From Enterobacter ludwigii (GTDB taxonomy: Bacteria > Pseudomonadota > Gammaproteobacteria > Enterobacterales > Enterobacteriaceae): DNA of 64,000 nucleotides. Below, piece by piece: positions 22,744-30,411 of the stretch. Made by a program: the position numbers and the translations under genes. The notes below the pieces were generated by a model. The model was not told the origin of the DNA and made no database searches. It was given only the letters and a program-made list of their open reading frames with translations. The stretch spans positions 725,326 through 789,325 of the forward strand of contig CEFQ01000010.1 in NCBI GenBank assembly GCA_900068845.1. The letters are read 5' to 3'. The stretch's first letter is position 1. The number at the start of each line of letters is the position of its first letter.

Positions 22744-22941
22744 ATGCAAGGTGTCATCAAGTTCGTCAAAGGCTGGTTGCTGTTTTCCCTGTTGTGGGGC
22801 GTTTTTATGTGGTTTGTGTCGTGGCAGGCGGAGGGTAAAGAGTTTGGCATGGTGATCGTGATGAGCTTGTATGCGGGATTGATATACCAGGCGCTGATGA
22901 CCATGGTTGCGCGCTATAAGGCGCGGCGTTCGCAGGCTTGA
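22744..22941 (+). CDS. Small membrane protein, function unknown
   Basis: 65 residues preceded by a strong ribosome site (CAGGAGGTGGT) and followed by a terminator, so it is very likely translated. Two hydrophobic segments ('GWLLFSLLWGVFMWFVSW' and 'FGMVIVMSLYAGLIYQALMTMVA') and a basic tail ('RYKARRSQA') predict a small inner-membrane hairpin with both ends in the cytoplasm. I do not recognise a family. Convergent with the CsbD-like gene. Confidence 0.75.
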   Translation: MQGVIKFVKGWLLFSLLWGVFMWFVSWQAEGKEFGMVIVMSLYAGLIYQALMTMVARYKARRSQA

Positions 22942-22961
22942 GCGTTACAGAATAACGAGTA

Positions 22962-22985
22962 ACGGGGCCAGCACGGCCCCGTTTT
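22962..22985. terminator. Bidirectional terminator
   Basis: Stem ACGGGGCC / GGCCCCGT with a 5-base loop (AGCAC), flanked by TTT on the plus side, between the convergent 65-residue membrane protein gene and the CsbD-like gene. Confidence 0.8.
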
Positions 22986-22991
22986 GACGGA

Positions 22992-23240
22992 TTATTTCCG
23001 TCCGAGCAGAAAACCGACAATCACACCAATGCTGGCTGCAACTGCCAGGCCGGTCGCGGGATTATCGCGTACCGATTTCACCACACAATCCGCTGCGTCC
23101 TGAACCGCATAGCTGGCCTGAGCCGGGTAACGACGCGCCGCGCCTTTAGCTTGCTGGCGGCGTGAGCCGGTGAATTCGCCAAATTTTTCCTGTACGGCAC
23201 CTGCCGCTTCATTCAATTTTGCTTCCGCTTTGTCGCTCAT
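22992..23240 (-). CDS. CsbD/ElaB-type stress membrane protein
   Basis: 82 residues. The N-terminal half ('AEAKLNEAAGAVQEKFGEFTGSR') is an amphipathic CsbD-like repeat. The C-terminus ('SVRDNPATGLAVAASIGVIV' then 'GFLLGRK') closely resembles the glycine-rich membrane anchor of ElaB/YqjD/DUF883 proteins, which tether to the inner membrane and bind stationary-phase ribosomes in E. coli. So the protein joins a CsbD-type head to a DUF883-type anchor. AGGGAG precedes the ATG. A general-stress, stationary-phase role is inferred by family resemblance. Confidence 0.75.
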   Translation of the reverse strand: MSDKAEAKLNEAAGAVQEKFGEFTGSRRQQAKGAARRYPAQASYAVQDAADCVVKSVRDNPATGLAVAASIGVIVGFLLGRK

Positions 23241-23368
23241 AGTAACTCCCTGATAGTGGTGAATGTCCTATAAAGCGTAGTCAGAGAAACTGCAGTCAGC
23301 AAATGACGCAGCGGTAAAGGTTGTAACAGCAGTTTGCAGTACGCGAAAATTCTGTCTCTTGCAGAAAG

Positions 23369-23923
23369 CTATTCGTTTCCACGATAAGCCGGATACCAGC
23401 TGACCAAAAAGTGGCGCAGATGATCAAAACACCATTCGGCATCATCGGCTTGCTGGCAATAATAGCGTATGGTCACTTTCTCATAGCGCAGATGGCGCTG
23501 CTGCAGCGGTGACCAGCCCCAATCGAGCACGGCGCGTGCGTAATTGACTAGCGTGCCGCTCTGCATATTGTGCTGCTTCTCTTGCCGACTCAGGTAGATC
23601 TCAAACGCCCGATCGAGATTTTGCGTCTCTTCCGTGTTGAAGCCAGCGATTGTCGGGCGAAACGCCACGTCGATAAAACCACACACGCCATCTTCACGCT
23701 GCTGCCAATCGCAGGCGAGCGTCATAAACAAGCCATCCTGCAAATTCACCTCTTCCAGCAGACGCCGCATATTTTCGGAATGTTTACCTGCGCTGATTTC
23801 ATCAATACGATCGGTTTCCAGCGTGAGGTCAAATCCACAGGGATTAAGCGTGCCATTGGTATTGGTGGTGGCCGGGAAGGGGAAATCGATATAGCCGTTG
23901 TTATCCAGACTTTTTTCCATCAT
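23369..23923 (-). CDS. Hypothetical protein, 184 residues
   Basis: Soluble, rather acidic protein of no family I recognise; no signal peptide or membrane segment. The frame opens at a TTG (23953), but the double ATG at 23923/23920 (MMEKSLDNNGYIDFPFP) is a more likely start, with GCGGACC upstream. Tryptophan- and tyrosine-rich C-terminal part ('RYYCQQADDAEWCFDHLRHF'). Codon use looks normal for the region. It is followed, on the same strand, by nothing until the CsbD-like gene about 130 bases away, so it may be monocistronic. Confidence 0.65.
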   Translation of the reverse strand: MMEKSLDNNGYIDFPFPATTNTNGTLNPCGFDLTLETDRIDEISAGKHSENMRRLLEEVNLQDGLFMTLACDWQQREDGVCGFIDVAFRPTIAGFNTEETQNLDRAFEIYLSRQEKQHNMQSGTLVNYARAVLDWGWSPLQQRHLRYEKVTIRYYCQQADDAEWCFDHLRHFLVSWYPAYRGNE

Positions 23924-23981
23924 GCAGGTCCGCAGCGTGAGATGGGCAGACAATAAACCATCTCGCGCAGCGACGCACGGC

Positions 23982-24326
23982 TTATGGGCACGTCCAGGTG
24001 ATCATGGTGTTCTGATAGGGATTGATCAGGCGGAATTGTTTATCCGACAAACGCTGCGCGTACAGGCCTTCAGCGGTGACGGCCGAGGGCACGTATTGAA
24101 AACGATCGGTGGAGTGCAACGTTCCGCTTTGCACTTTTACCCCATCGCGCGATACAGCGAAGGCGCTCACCAAATCAAAGATGCGCGCTTGGGTATTGCC
24201 CATCGATTGTCCATAAATCGTCGACACTTCGCCCGGACAATCGACACCTTTCGGCGAGGAACTGCAGCCAGCTAAAACTAAAAGGGTGAGTACAACCGTA
24301 ATTCGCCACATGAGCACCTGCTTCAT
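23982..24326 (-). CDS. Putative lipoprotein
   Basis: The frame runs back to 24404, but the ATG at 24326 (MKQVLMWRITVVLTLLVLAGC) follows CCAGGGA and yields a clean signal sequence with lipobox LVLAGC; the Cys would be the lipidated residue, followed by SSS, which favours outer-membrane sorting. Mature part about 95 residues with two further cysteines ('VDCPGEVSTIYG', 'TWTCP' at the end) that could form a disulfide. Family not recognised. An ATG five codons further in (24311) also has a usable ribosome site. Confidence 0.7.
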   Translation of the reverse strand: MKQVLMWRITVVLTLLVLAGCSSSPKGVDCPGEVSTIYGQSMGNTQARIFDLVSAFAVSRDGVKVQSGTLHSTDRFQYVPSAVTAEGLYAQRLSDKQFRLINPYQNTMITWTCP

Positions 24327-24510
24327 TCCCTGGTTTGCAATGGCACGCCAATGCGTACTGATAAGTGGATCATAGCAGGTCTGACGCTGCTTCCCATTTG
24401 TCATTTGTATAATCGTTAAGCGGAAGGAATGTTAAGGGGTGACTTTAGTAGCAGAGAAACGGTATTCTTGCCAGCGTTGCGCATCAGGTAAGCAAAACAA
24501 GGGTAAATGA

Positions 24511-24690
24511 ATGAAAGAAGAAGAAGCGAGTTTAATGATTCTTCAGCACGCGATTGACAAATTAGAAGCCGACAAAAAAAAGCAGGTCATGAACTGCGTA
24601 GCGGCCATCCAGGAAGTAATGCAGCGTTTTGATGCCGACGAGGCCGGGCTGGCATTGATGTTAGTCGCGGCACAAGTGGCTGCTGAGTAG
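24511..24690 (+). CDS. Small acidic protein, 59 residues
   Basis: ATG at 24511, preceded by AAGGG nine bases away, opens a 59-residue frame ending at TAG 24690. The product begins MKEEEASLMILQHAIDKLEA and ends QVAAE; it is mostly charged and helical with heptad-like leucine/isoleucine spacing, suggesting a small cytoplasmic helical protein. Composition and codon use look coding. No family recognised. It is too short for common ORF cut-offs. A long hairpin follows 37 bases later and could be its terminator. Confidence 0.6.
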   Translation: MKEEEASLMILQHAIDKLEADKKKQVMNCVAAIQEVMQRFDADEAGLALMLVAAQVAAE

Positions 24691-24727
24691 TTTCCTCTTC
24701 CCTACCATCCCGTCGCGTACTCTGTAA

Positions 24728-24779
24728 AATGGCATTGCTGCTGTTAAGTCGAAAGACTTACCGCAGCAGCAATGCCATT
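24728..24779. repeat. 52-base near-perfect hairpin with GAAA loop
   Basis: Outer arms AATGGCATTGCTGCTG (24728-24743) and CAGCAGCAATGCCATT (24764-24779) are perfectly complementary over 16 bases. Inside, TAAGTC (24745-24750) pairs with GACTTA (24755-24760) around a GAAA tetraloop; one base on the left opposes CCG on the right as an internal bulge. There is no T-run on the plus side, and on the minus strand only TTTTA follows, so it is not a standard terminator in either direction. Could be a miniature inverted-repeat element, an RNA stabiliser or a terminator variant. Confidence 0.75.
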
Positions 24780-24874
24780 ACGCCTTCATCTTTCTGCTGC
24801 CTGGCATTCAATGTGTGCTACCCTTCTGTGGAAAATACCAACGAAATCATCATGTAACCTCAGCGGAGAATCCA

Positions 24875-25258
24875 ATGAAGGCGATAATAATGGCCGTTGG
24901 CGTGCTGGCTTGTCAGATTGCGCCCGCCTGGAGCGAAACCGAATATCAAATCACCTGTCCCGGTCGTCCCACTATGACGGTATCGCGTGCCGAATATGGT
25001 TTAAGTACTTTAATGTGGCCCACGCGCCATTTCCAGATTGCTGCCGGACAGCAGCGTACCCGCCTGAAAGGCGGTGACAAAGTCGCCATCACCCGTTTTC
25101 GCAATGGCGATCAGCTAATCGTGAATAAAAATAACGATGAAACCTTCTTCGTCTATGCCAACAGCAACAAGTTGTTGCCCTGTAGCCGCACCGATCAACG
25201 TGACGCGCAGATTCTTTCGCTGGAACGCTACGACGACAGCGCACGTCCTCACTCGTGA
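24875..25258 (+). CDS. Putative periplasmic protein, 127 residues
   Basis: The frame is open from 24815, but the ATG at 24875 after GCGGAGAATCCA gives a clean signal peptide (MKAIIMAVGVLACQIAPAWS, cleavage near AWS-ET). The mature domain is about 107 residues, with two cysteines ('ITCPGRP' and 'LLPCSRTD') that may pair. 'FRNGDQLIVNKNNDETFFVY' suggests a small beta domain. No family recognised. Ends one base before the MBL-hydrolase gene stop on the opposite strand (convergent, no spacing). Confidence 0.7.
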   Translation: MKAIIMAVGVLACQIAPAWSETEYQITCPGRPTMTVSRAEYGLSTLMWPTRHFQIAAGQQRTRLKGGDKVAITRFRNGDQLIVNKNNDETFFVYANSNKLLPCSRTDQRDAQILSLERYDDSARPHS

Positions 25259-25259
25259 C

Positions 25260-25922
25260 TTAAATCAGTTGCCGTTGGCGCAGATCCAGCGGTGACTGTT
25301 CCGCCTCATCAATCGCTGCGAGCCAGCTCTGCAAGTTCACTTTTGCCCATGAAAGATGGCCGCGCGTGGTGCTCATTAACACCACATCGGGACGCAATGA
25401 GCGGTAAAGCTCCAGCGACTGCTGCAATTCGGTGGGATTACTTTCCGGCATCAGCACGCTGATCCAGCGGTTGTAGTCGCGGGTAAGCGTATCGCCGACG
25501 AAAAGATACGTGTGGCCCAGCGGCGAGTGATAGAGATAGCTGCTACTGCCGGGCGTATGACCGGGCGTTGGCAACAGGTGAAAATCGCCGAAGTGCGTCT
25601 CTTGCTGGGTGAAGGTTTCGTCAGGCTCAATCACCAAACTGACCGGACCCAGCGAACGACTGTGACAATAGAGCGCGCTATTAAAGCGTTGCTGAATAGC
25701 GATTGCACCTGGCGCGGCTTCATGCCAGTGGGTGAAATAGTGGCGAATAATGCCGCCGGCATCATTGATGAATTCATGGTCGAGCGGATGCTCCACGCGA
25801 CCAATCAATAAATTGCCACGTGGATGGCACAGCATAAAGCCATGCATCATTAAATCACTCGCCGTCTCTTCAGCGGGGAATTCGGGGGTGGAGATCCACA
25901 AGTCGTCGTACAGTGGCTTCAA
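25260..25922 (-). CDS. MBL-fold metallo-hydrolase
   Basis: 220 residues with a metallo-beta-lactamase-fold outline: a degenerate metal motif 'YFTHWHEAAPG' near residue 65 in place of the usual HxHxDH, 'LPTPGHTPGSSSYLYHS' near 117-133 providing the second His, and 'YLFVGDTLTRD' near 140 providing the bridging Asp, with a late His in 'STTRGHLSW'. The glyoxalase-II-like layout suggests a hydrolase, but the altered first motif leaves substrate and metal content open. The start is TTG at 25922, fixed by CAGGAGA at proper spacing; no in-frame ATG lies near. Upstream neighbour is ldcA on the same strand. Confidence 0.75.
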   Translation of the reverse strand: MKPLYDDLWISTPEFPAEETASDLMMHGFMLCHPRGNLLIGRVEHPLDHEFINDAGGIIRHYFTHWHEAAPGAIAIQQRFNSALYCHSRSLGPVSLVIEPDETFTQQETHFGDFHLLPTPGHTPGSSSYLYHSPLGHTYLFVGDTLTRDYNRWISVLMPESNPTELQQSLELYRSLRPDVVLMSTTRGHLSWAKVNLQSWLAAIDEAEQSPLDLRQRQLI

Positions 25923-25945
25923 TGTCGGTCTCCTGCGGCAAAACG

Positions 25946-26869
25946 TTAGCGCAATGTCGGGTGGCCGGTGAAGGCGAACTGTGCTTCTCCCTTCTCAATC
26001 TGCAACGTGGCGCTGGCACCGAGCGGCAATGTCACAGTATCGGCATCGTGGCCAAAAGCCAGATCGCTAATCACCGGAATCTGGAACTCGTCACGGATGC
26101 GCTGCCACACGGTGGCAAAATCAAAACCGTTGTCGTACGCCGACAGCGTGGTGCTGGTAAAGCTGCCGGTAATAATCGCTTGCTGGCGTGACAAGATGCC
26201 ACTTTGCTGCAGCTGGATCAGCATCCGTTCGATGCGGAACGGATGCTCGTTCACATCCTCGATCACTAAAATGCCGCCTTCGATTTGCGGCATCCACGGC
26301 GTACCAATCAGCGAGCAAATCATCGCTAAATTGCCGCCCCACAAGGTGCCTTGCCAGCGACCGTGGTCCGGGCTTTCGCTGCGCCAACTCAGATTAACTG
26401 TAGGTGATGTTAGCGTTTGCCAAAAGTGCGATAGGGTAAAATCAGATAATGTCTCTGCGCCGAAATTACCGGCCAGCATCGGGCCACTGAAAGTAATAAG
26501 CCCGCTATGCGACAGTAACGCCAGCTGAATGGCGGTGAAATCGCTGTGTCCGCACAGCGCTACCGGCTGATCAAGCAAGCGACGTTGCAGGCCCGCATAA
26601 TCGATCTTATCCAGTAATCGTGAGGCACCATAGCCGCCACGTACCGCCAGCACGATATCGGGCAGGGTATCCAGGGTTGCCAACGTATTGATATCATTCA
26701 GCCGCTGTGCATCATCACCGGCAAAACGCTGATGGCGGCGGGCGATCGCTGAAAGGTTCTCAAGGTGATGACCTGCGGTCTGTAAACGACTCACCGCGCG
26801 CTGGGCGGCATCCTGATTGTGGCAATAACCTGAAGGGGCGATGAGACGTAGCGTGCGGGGCGTAACCAT
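25946..26869 (-). CDS. ldcA: Muramoyltetrapeptide carboxypeptidase LdcA
   Basis: Cytoplasmic L,D-carboxypeptidase of murein recycling; removes the terminal D-Ala from imported tetrapeptides. S66 family: nucleophile Ser in 'ALCGHSDFTAIQL' near residue 110, catalytic Glu in 'GGILVIEDVNEHPFRIERML' near 210, His in 'ISDLAFGHDADTVTLPLG' near 280. 307 residues from the ATG at 26869 (E. coli 304); an upstream in-frame ATG at 26878 adds three residues and has poorer spacing. Divergent from emtA, as in E. coli where the two murein enzymes are neighbours. Confidence 0.94.
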   Translation of the reverse strand: MVTPRTLRLIAPSGYCHNQDAAQRAVSRLQTAGHHLENLSAIARRHQRFAGDDAQRLNDINTLATLDTLPDIVLAVRGGYGASRLLDKIDYAGLQRRLLDQPVALCGHSDFTAIQLALLSHSGLITFSGPMLAGNFGAETLSDFTLSHFWQTLTSPTVNLSWRSESPDHGRWQGTLWGGNLAMICSLIGTPWMPQIEGGILVIEDVNEHPFRIERMLIQLQQSGILSRQQAIITGSFTSTTLSAYDNGFDFATVWQRIRDEFQIPVISDLAFGHDADTVTLPLGASATLQIEKGEAQFAFTGHPTLR

Positions 26870-27031
26870 AACTTCCATCCTGCTTAGAGTCGCTGGCCGA
26901 TGATGACGAAATACGTTATCGCAGTCACGGTAGCGTAAGGGTTTTTAACGATTTAGGATAAACGGTAATTTTGCATCGCGCTGCGCCAGGTATGATAGCT
27001 TGCGCCAACCTTATTGCGGAACCAAAAATCA

Positions 27032-27661
27032 GTGAAAATTCGCCTACTTATGCTTTCTGCACTGCTGCTTGCTGGCTGTTCAAGCGAGCCGGAAAAACCG
27101 GCACTGCCCGAAAAGAATACGCCGTTAACCCAGGCACCGCCGTCGAAAGTGAATGATGCATGGTCAATGTTTACCGAAGATGCCGCCAGTCATTATGGCG
27201 TTGATGAGAAGTTAATCAGCGCCATTATTAGTGTCGAATCCGGCGGCAATCCCACCGTAGTGAGCCGTTCCAATGCGGTCGGTCTGATGCAAATCAAGGC
27301 CTCTACTGCGGGCCGCGAAGTCTATCGCACTCAGGGCCGTCATGGTCAGCCTTCCTCTTCTGAGTTGCGCGATCCGGCGAAGAACATCGATATCGGCGCG
27401 GCCTACCTTAAAATCCTGCAGGACTCCGCGTTAGCCGGTATCCGCGATCCGCTGACCCTGCGTTACGCCACCATTGTGTCCTATGCCAACGGTGCGGGCG
27501 CCTTGCTGCGCACCTTCTCGCGTGACCGCGACCGCGCCATTGCGATGATCAATTCCATGACGCCGAATGAGTTTTACCAGCACGTGCAGAACAAGCATCC
27601 AGCGGCGCAGGCCCCGCGCTATTTGTGGAAAGTCACCACCGCCTATCGCACCATCGGTTAA
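27032..27661 (+). CDS. emtA: Endo-type membrane-bound lytic transglycosylase EmtA
   Basis: Outer-membrane lipoprotein that cleaves glycan strands of murein internally. GTG start at 27032 gives MKIRLLMLSALLLAGC with a lipobox (LLAGC); the E. coli protein starts MKLRW at the matching place. The frame opens earlier at TTG 27014, which would put charged residues ahead of the signal. SLT motifs: catalytic Glu in 'AIISVESGGNP' near residue 77, 'SNAVGLMQIKAST', 'NIDIGAAYLKIL' and 'VSYANGAGALLRTFS'. 209 residues (E. coli 203). Followed by a GTAG palindrome. Confidence 0.93.
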   Translation: MKIRLLMLSALLLAGCSSEPEKPALPEKNTPLTQAPPSKVNDAWSMFTEDAASHYGVDEKLISAIISVESGGNPTVVSRSNAVGLMQIKASTAGREVYRTQGRHGQPSSSELRDPAKNIDIGAAYLKILQDSALAGIRDPLTLRYATIVSYANGAGALLRTFSRDRDRAIAMINSMTPNEFYQHVQNKHPAAQAPRYLWKVTTAYRTIG

Positions 27662-27666
27662 TGTTC

Positions 27667-27690
27667 GTAGGGTCGCCATTCATAGCGACC
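27667..27690. repeat. Single GTAG palindrome at left edge of sugar island
   Basis: GTAG followed by GGTCGCCATTCATAGCGACC, a 20-base hairpin with one mismatch. Same family as the elements at 36389 and 60423. It lies directly after emtA and before the SorC-type regulator gene; its partner in inverted orientation occurs at 36389-36412, the other edge of the island. Confidence 0.75.
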
Positions 27691-27710
27691 TTATCAACAA
27701 CCGCACCACG

Positions 27711-28661
27711 CTAACCCTCTGCTAATAATCTCGCCGTCGGATAATCGACAATCAACACCTGCACGTAACCGCCGCGTAACGCACCGCGGATCGCCTGGGC
27801 CTTCTCTTTGCCGCCCGCTAACGCCACCACCTGCGGGCAGCGTTTCACCTGCTCTAACTCCATGCCGATGACCGGATCTTCTGCCGCGCTGAGCACTGGC
27901 TGACCATCGGCGTCGAAATAGTGCAGGCAGATATCGCCCACCGCACCGCGCTCGGCCAGCGTTTGTAGCATCTCACCATCGTAATAGTTGCCGGAATTGC
28001 GCAGCAGGGCGGAGGGCTCAAGATCGCCGATGCCGACAATCGCCAGATCCACCTGATCAAACTTCTCCAGTACTACCGCCACATCGGGATTGACCGACAA
28101 ACGCTGGCGATCCTGCACCGAATGTTCAATTGATTGCGATGGCAGCAGCCACGCCGTGCAATCCAGCAGTGCCGCAAGATTCTGTGTCAGTATAGTGGCC
28201 TGCACATTGCCGTTGGCCCCTACGCCACCCAGCAGTTGAATCACCCCTTTGCACGGCGCGCTCAACGGATGAAGGGCATCGACCATGGCTCGGATCGTGC
28301 CGCTCCATGAAGAGATCCCAATCAGCTCGTCGGCACGCACACGTGTTTCCAGATAGTGCGCGGCGGCGGAACCGATCGCCTGTTTGATCTGCAACGCAGA
28401 AGCCTGATCTGGCACATCCACCACAATCACTTGCGGCAGTTGATAAAGCTGCTCAAGGGTTTTTTCCAGTTCGGGAAACACATTGGCCGGCGGCACCACG
28501 CTGATCTTTACTACCCCTTCTTTCACGCTGCGATTGAGGATGCGCGAGACAAAGGATTGCGACAGCTTCAGCAGCTGCGCAATGTCGGACTGCTTCCTGC
28601 CTTCCACATAATAAAGCGTGGCGATTTTCACCATCAGCCGCTGTTCATCCTGTTTTGCCAT
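27711..28661 (-). CDS. SorC/DeoR-type sugar-responsive regulator
   Basis: 316 residues. N-terminal helix-turn-helix ('YYVEGRKQSDIAQLLKLSQSFVSRILNRSVKEGVVKI', residues about 17-53) followed by a SorC sugar-phosphate-binding domain: 'DELIGISSWSGTIRAMVDAL', 'QLLGGVGANGNVQATILTQNLA', 'VGIGDLEPSALL', 'GAVGDICLHYFDADG', 'VVALAGGKEKAQAIRGALRG'. The family includes EryD, DeoR of Bacillus and SorC; they sense phosphorylated sugars. Divergent from the ABC transporter operon, so it probably controls the island through the palindromes at 28815 and 33080. Confidence 0.88.
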   Translation of the reverse strand: MAKQDEQRLMVKIATLYYVEGRKQSDIAQLLKLSQSFVSRILNRSVKEGVVKISVVPPANVFPELEKTLEQLYQLPQVIVVDVPDQASALQIKQAIGSAAAHYLETRVRADELIGISSWSGTIRAMVDALHPLSAPCKGVIQLLGGVGANGNVQATILTQNLAALLDCTAWLLPSQSIEHSVQDRQRLSVNPDVAVVLEKFDQVDLAIVGIGDLEPSALLRNSGNYYDGEMLQTLAERGAVGDICLHYFDADGQPVLSAAEDPVIGMELEQVKRCPQVVALAGGKEKAQAIRGALRGGYVQVLIVDYPTARLLAEG

Positions 28662-28814
28662 GGTTTTTTCTCTCTCTTAATCTGCCTGGTATTGTTAATC
28701 AGCCGGTCATAAATAACAACGCAGAACATTTTGTGATCGTTTTCGCTTTTTGACGATTGGGCATTGGACGTGCTCAGAAAGCCAGCGCATAGTCATTATG
28801 CATATAAAATCGCA

Positions 28815-28832
28815 ATTGAATATATATTCAAT
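28815..28832. promoter_or_regulatory. Operator-like perfect palindrome (ABC importer promoter)
   Basis: ATTGAATATATATTCAAT is a perfect 18-base palindrome immediately ahead of the ribosome site (CGGAGATAACAA) of the substrate-binding protein gene. Its core TGAATATATATTCA matches 13 of 14 bases of a second site at 33081-33094 ahead of the transketolase genes. A position overlapping the start region suits repression by the divergent SorC-type regulator. The binding protein is inferred. Confidence 0.7.
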
Positions 28833-28841
28833 CGGAGATAA

Positions 28842-29786
<945 letters not shown>

Positions 29787-29799
29787 GGTGGAGGTCGGC

Positions 29800-30411
29800 A
29801 TGAAGGGGAAAGCGCTGGGCGGCATGTTGGTCGCGCTGCTGACGCTGATGTTAGCCGCCTGCACCGTGGTGGATCTTGATGCAGACGGCAAGCCCATCAT
29901 GCCGAAAGATCCTCATGCCAAGCCGGGGTACAGCGATCAAACGCCGCAGCAGATCGCGGAATCAAGCTGGACCAGCCGCGTGCAGCAGCCGGCAGAGAAG
30001 CAGGCGCTGAGTTGGGCAGATATGGAAACCAAGAGCCACACCGTCAAAGCGGGCGGCAGCGAGAGCGTGTTTGTGCGCGCGGCGGGCACGGTGACGGCAT
30101 TTGATCACAGCAATGAACGGGAACGCAGCCTCACCCTCACCATTAACGGTAAACCGGTGAAGGTATTGATCGGCCCGGTGCTGCGCGGCAACGCCATTCG
30201 CGATGCAGCTGGATTCCGCTTCGAAGAGTTCACCAATCAGGTGCAGTACGCGCAGCTGACCAAAGCGCTCAACCGCCATGCGGTGAAGCAGCTGCCGACG
30301 GTGGATGCCAGCTGGGTGGGCAAACCGGCGCACGCGCTGCTGGCGGTGAGTATGGGCGCGGGCACGGTGGATGATGTGGTGGCGGTTCACCTGCAGCAGG
30401 GGAATCCATAA
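29800..30411 (+). CDS. DUF2291-like periplasmic lipoprotein
   Basis: 203 residues from the ATG at 29800, which follows GGAGGTCGGC; the in-frame GTG at 29788 lies upstream of the ribosome site. N-terminal signal 'MKGKALGGMLVALLTLMLAAC' with lipobox LAAC; the following residues TVV do not suggest inner-membrane retention. The mature domain has a 'SVFVRAAGTVTAFDHSNERE'/'LTINGKPVKVLIGPVLRGNA' pattern that I associate with DUF2291 proteins found beside ribose-type importers. Function unknown; it sits between the binding protein and the ATPase and overlaps the latter by one base, so a role in sugar uptake is inferred. Confidence 0.75.
   Translation: MKGKALGGMLVALLTLMLAACTVVDLDADGKPIMPKDPHAKPGYSDQTPQQIAESSWTSRVQQPAEKQALSWADMETKSHTVKAGGSESVFVRAAGTVTAFDHSNERERSLTLTINGKPVKVLIGPVLRGNAIRDAAGFRFEEFTNQVQYAQLTKALNRHAVKQLPTVDASWVGKPAHALLAVSMGAGTVDDVVAVHLQQGNP

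Noticed and set aside
24772-25077. 101-codon frame ahead of the putative periplasmic protein
   Set aside because: Begins inside the 52-base hairpin and overlaps the better frame with signal peptide and ribosome site at 24875.
28730-28760. CRP site upstream of the sugar importer (TGTGATCGTTTTCGC)
   Set aside because: Only one half-site (TGTGA) is present; the second half does not match TCACA.
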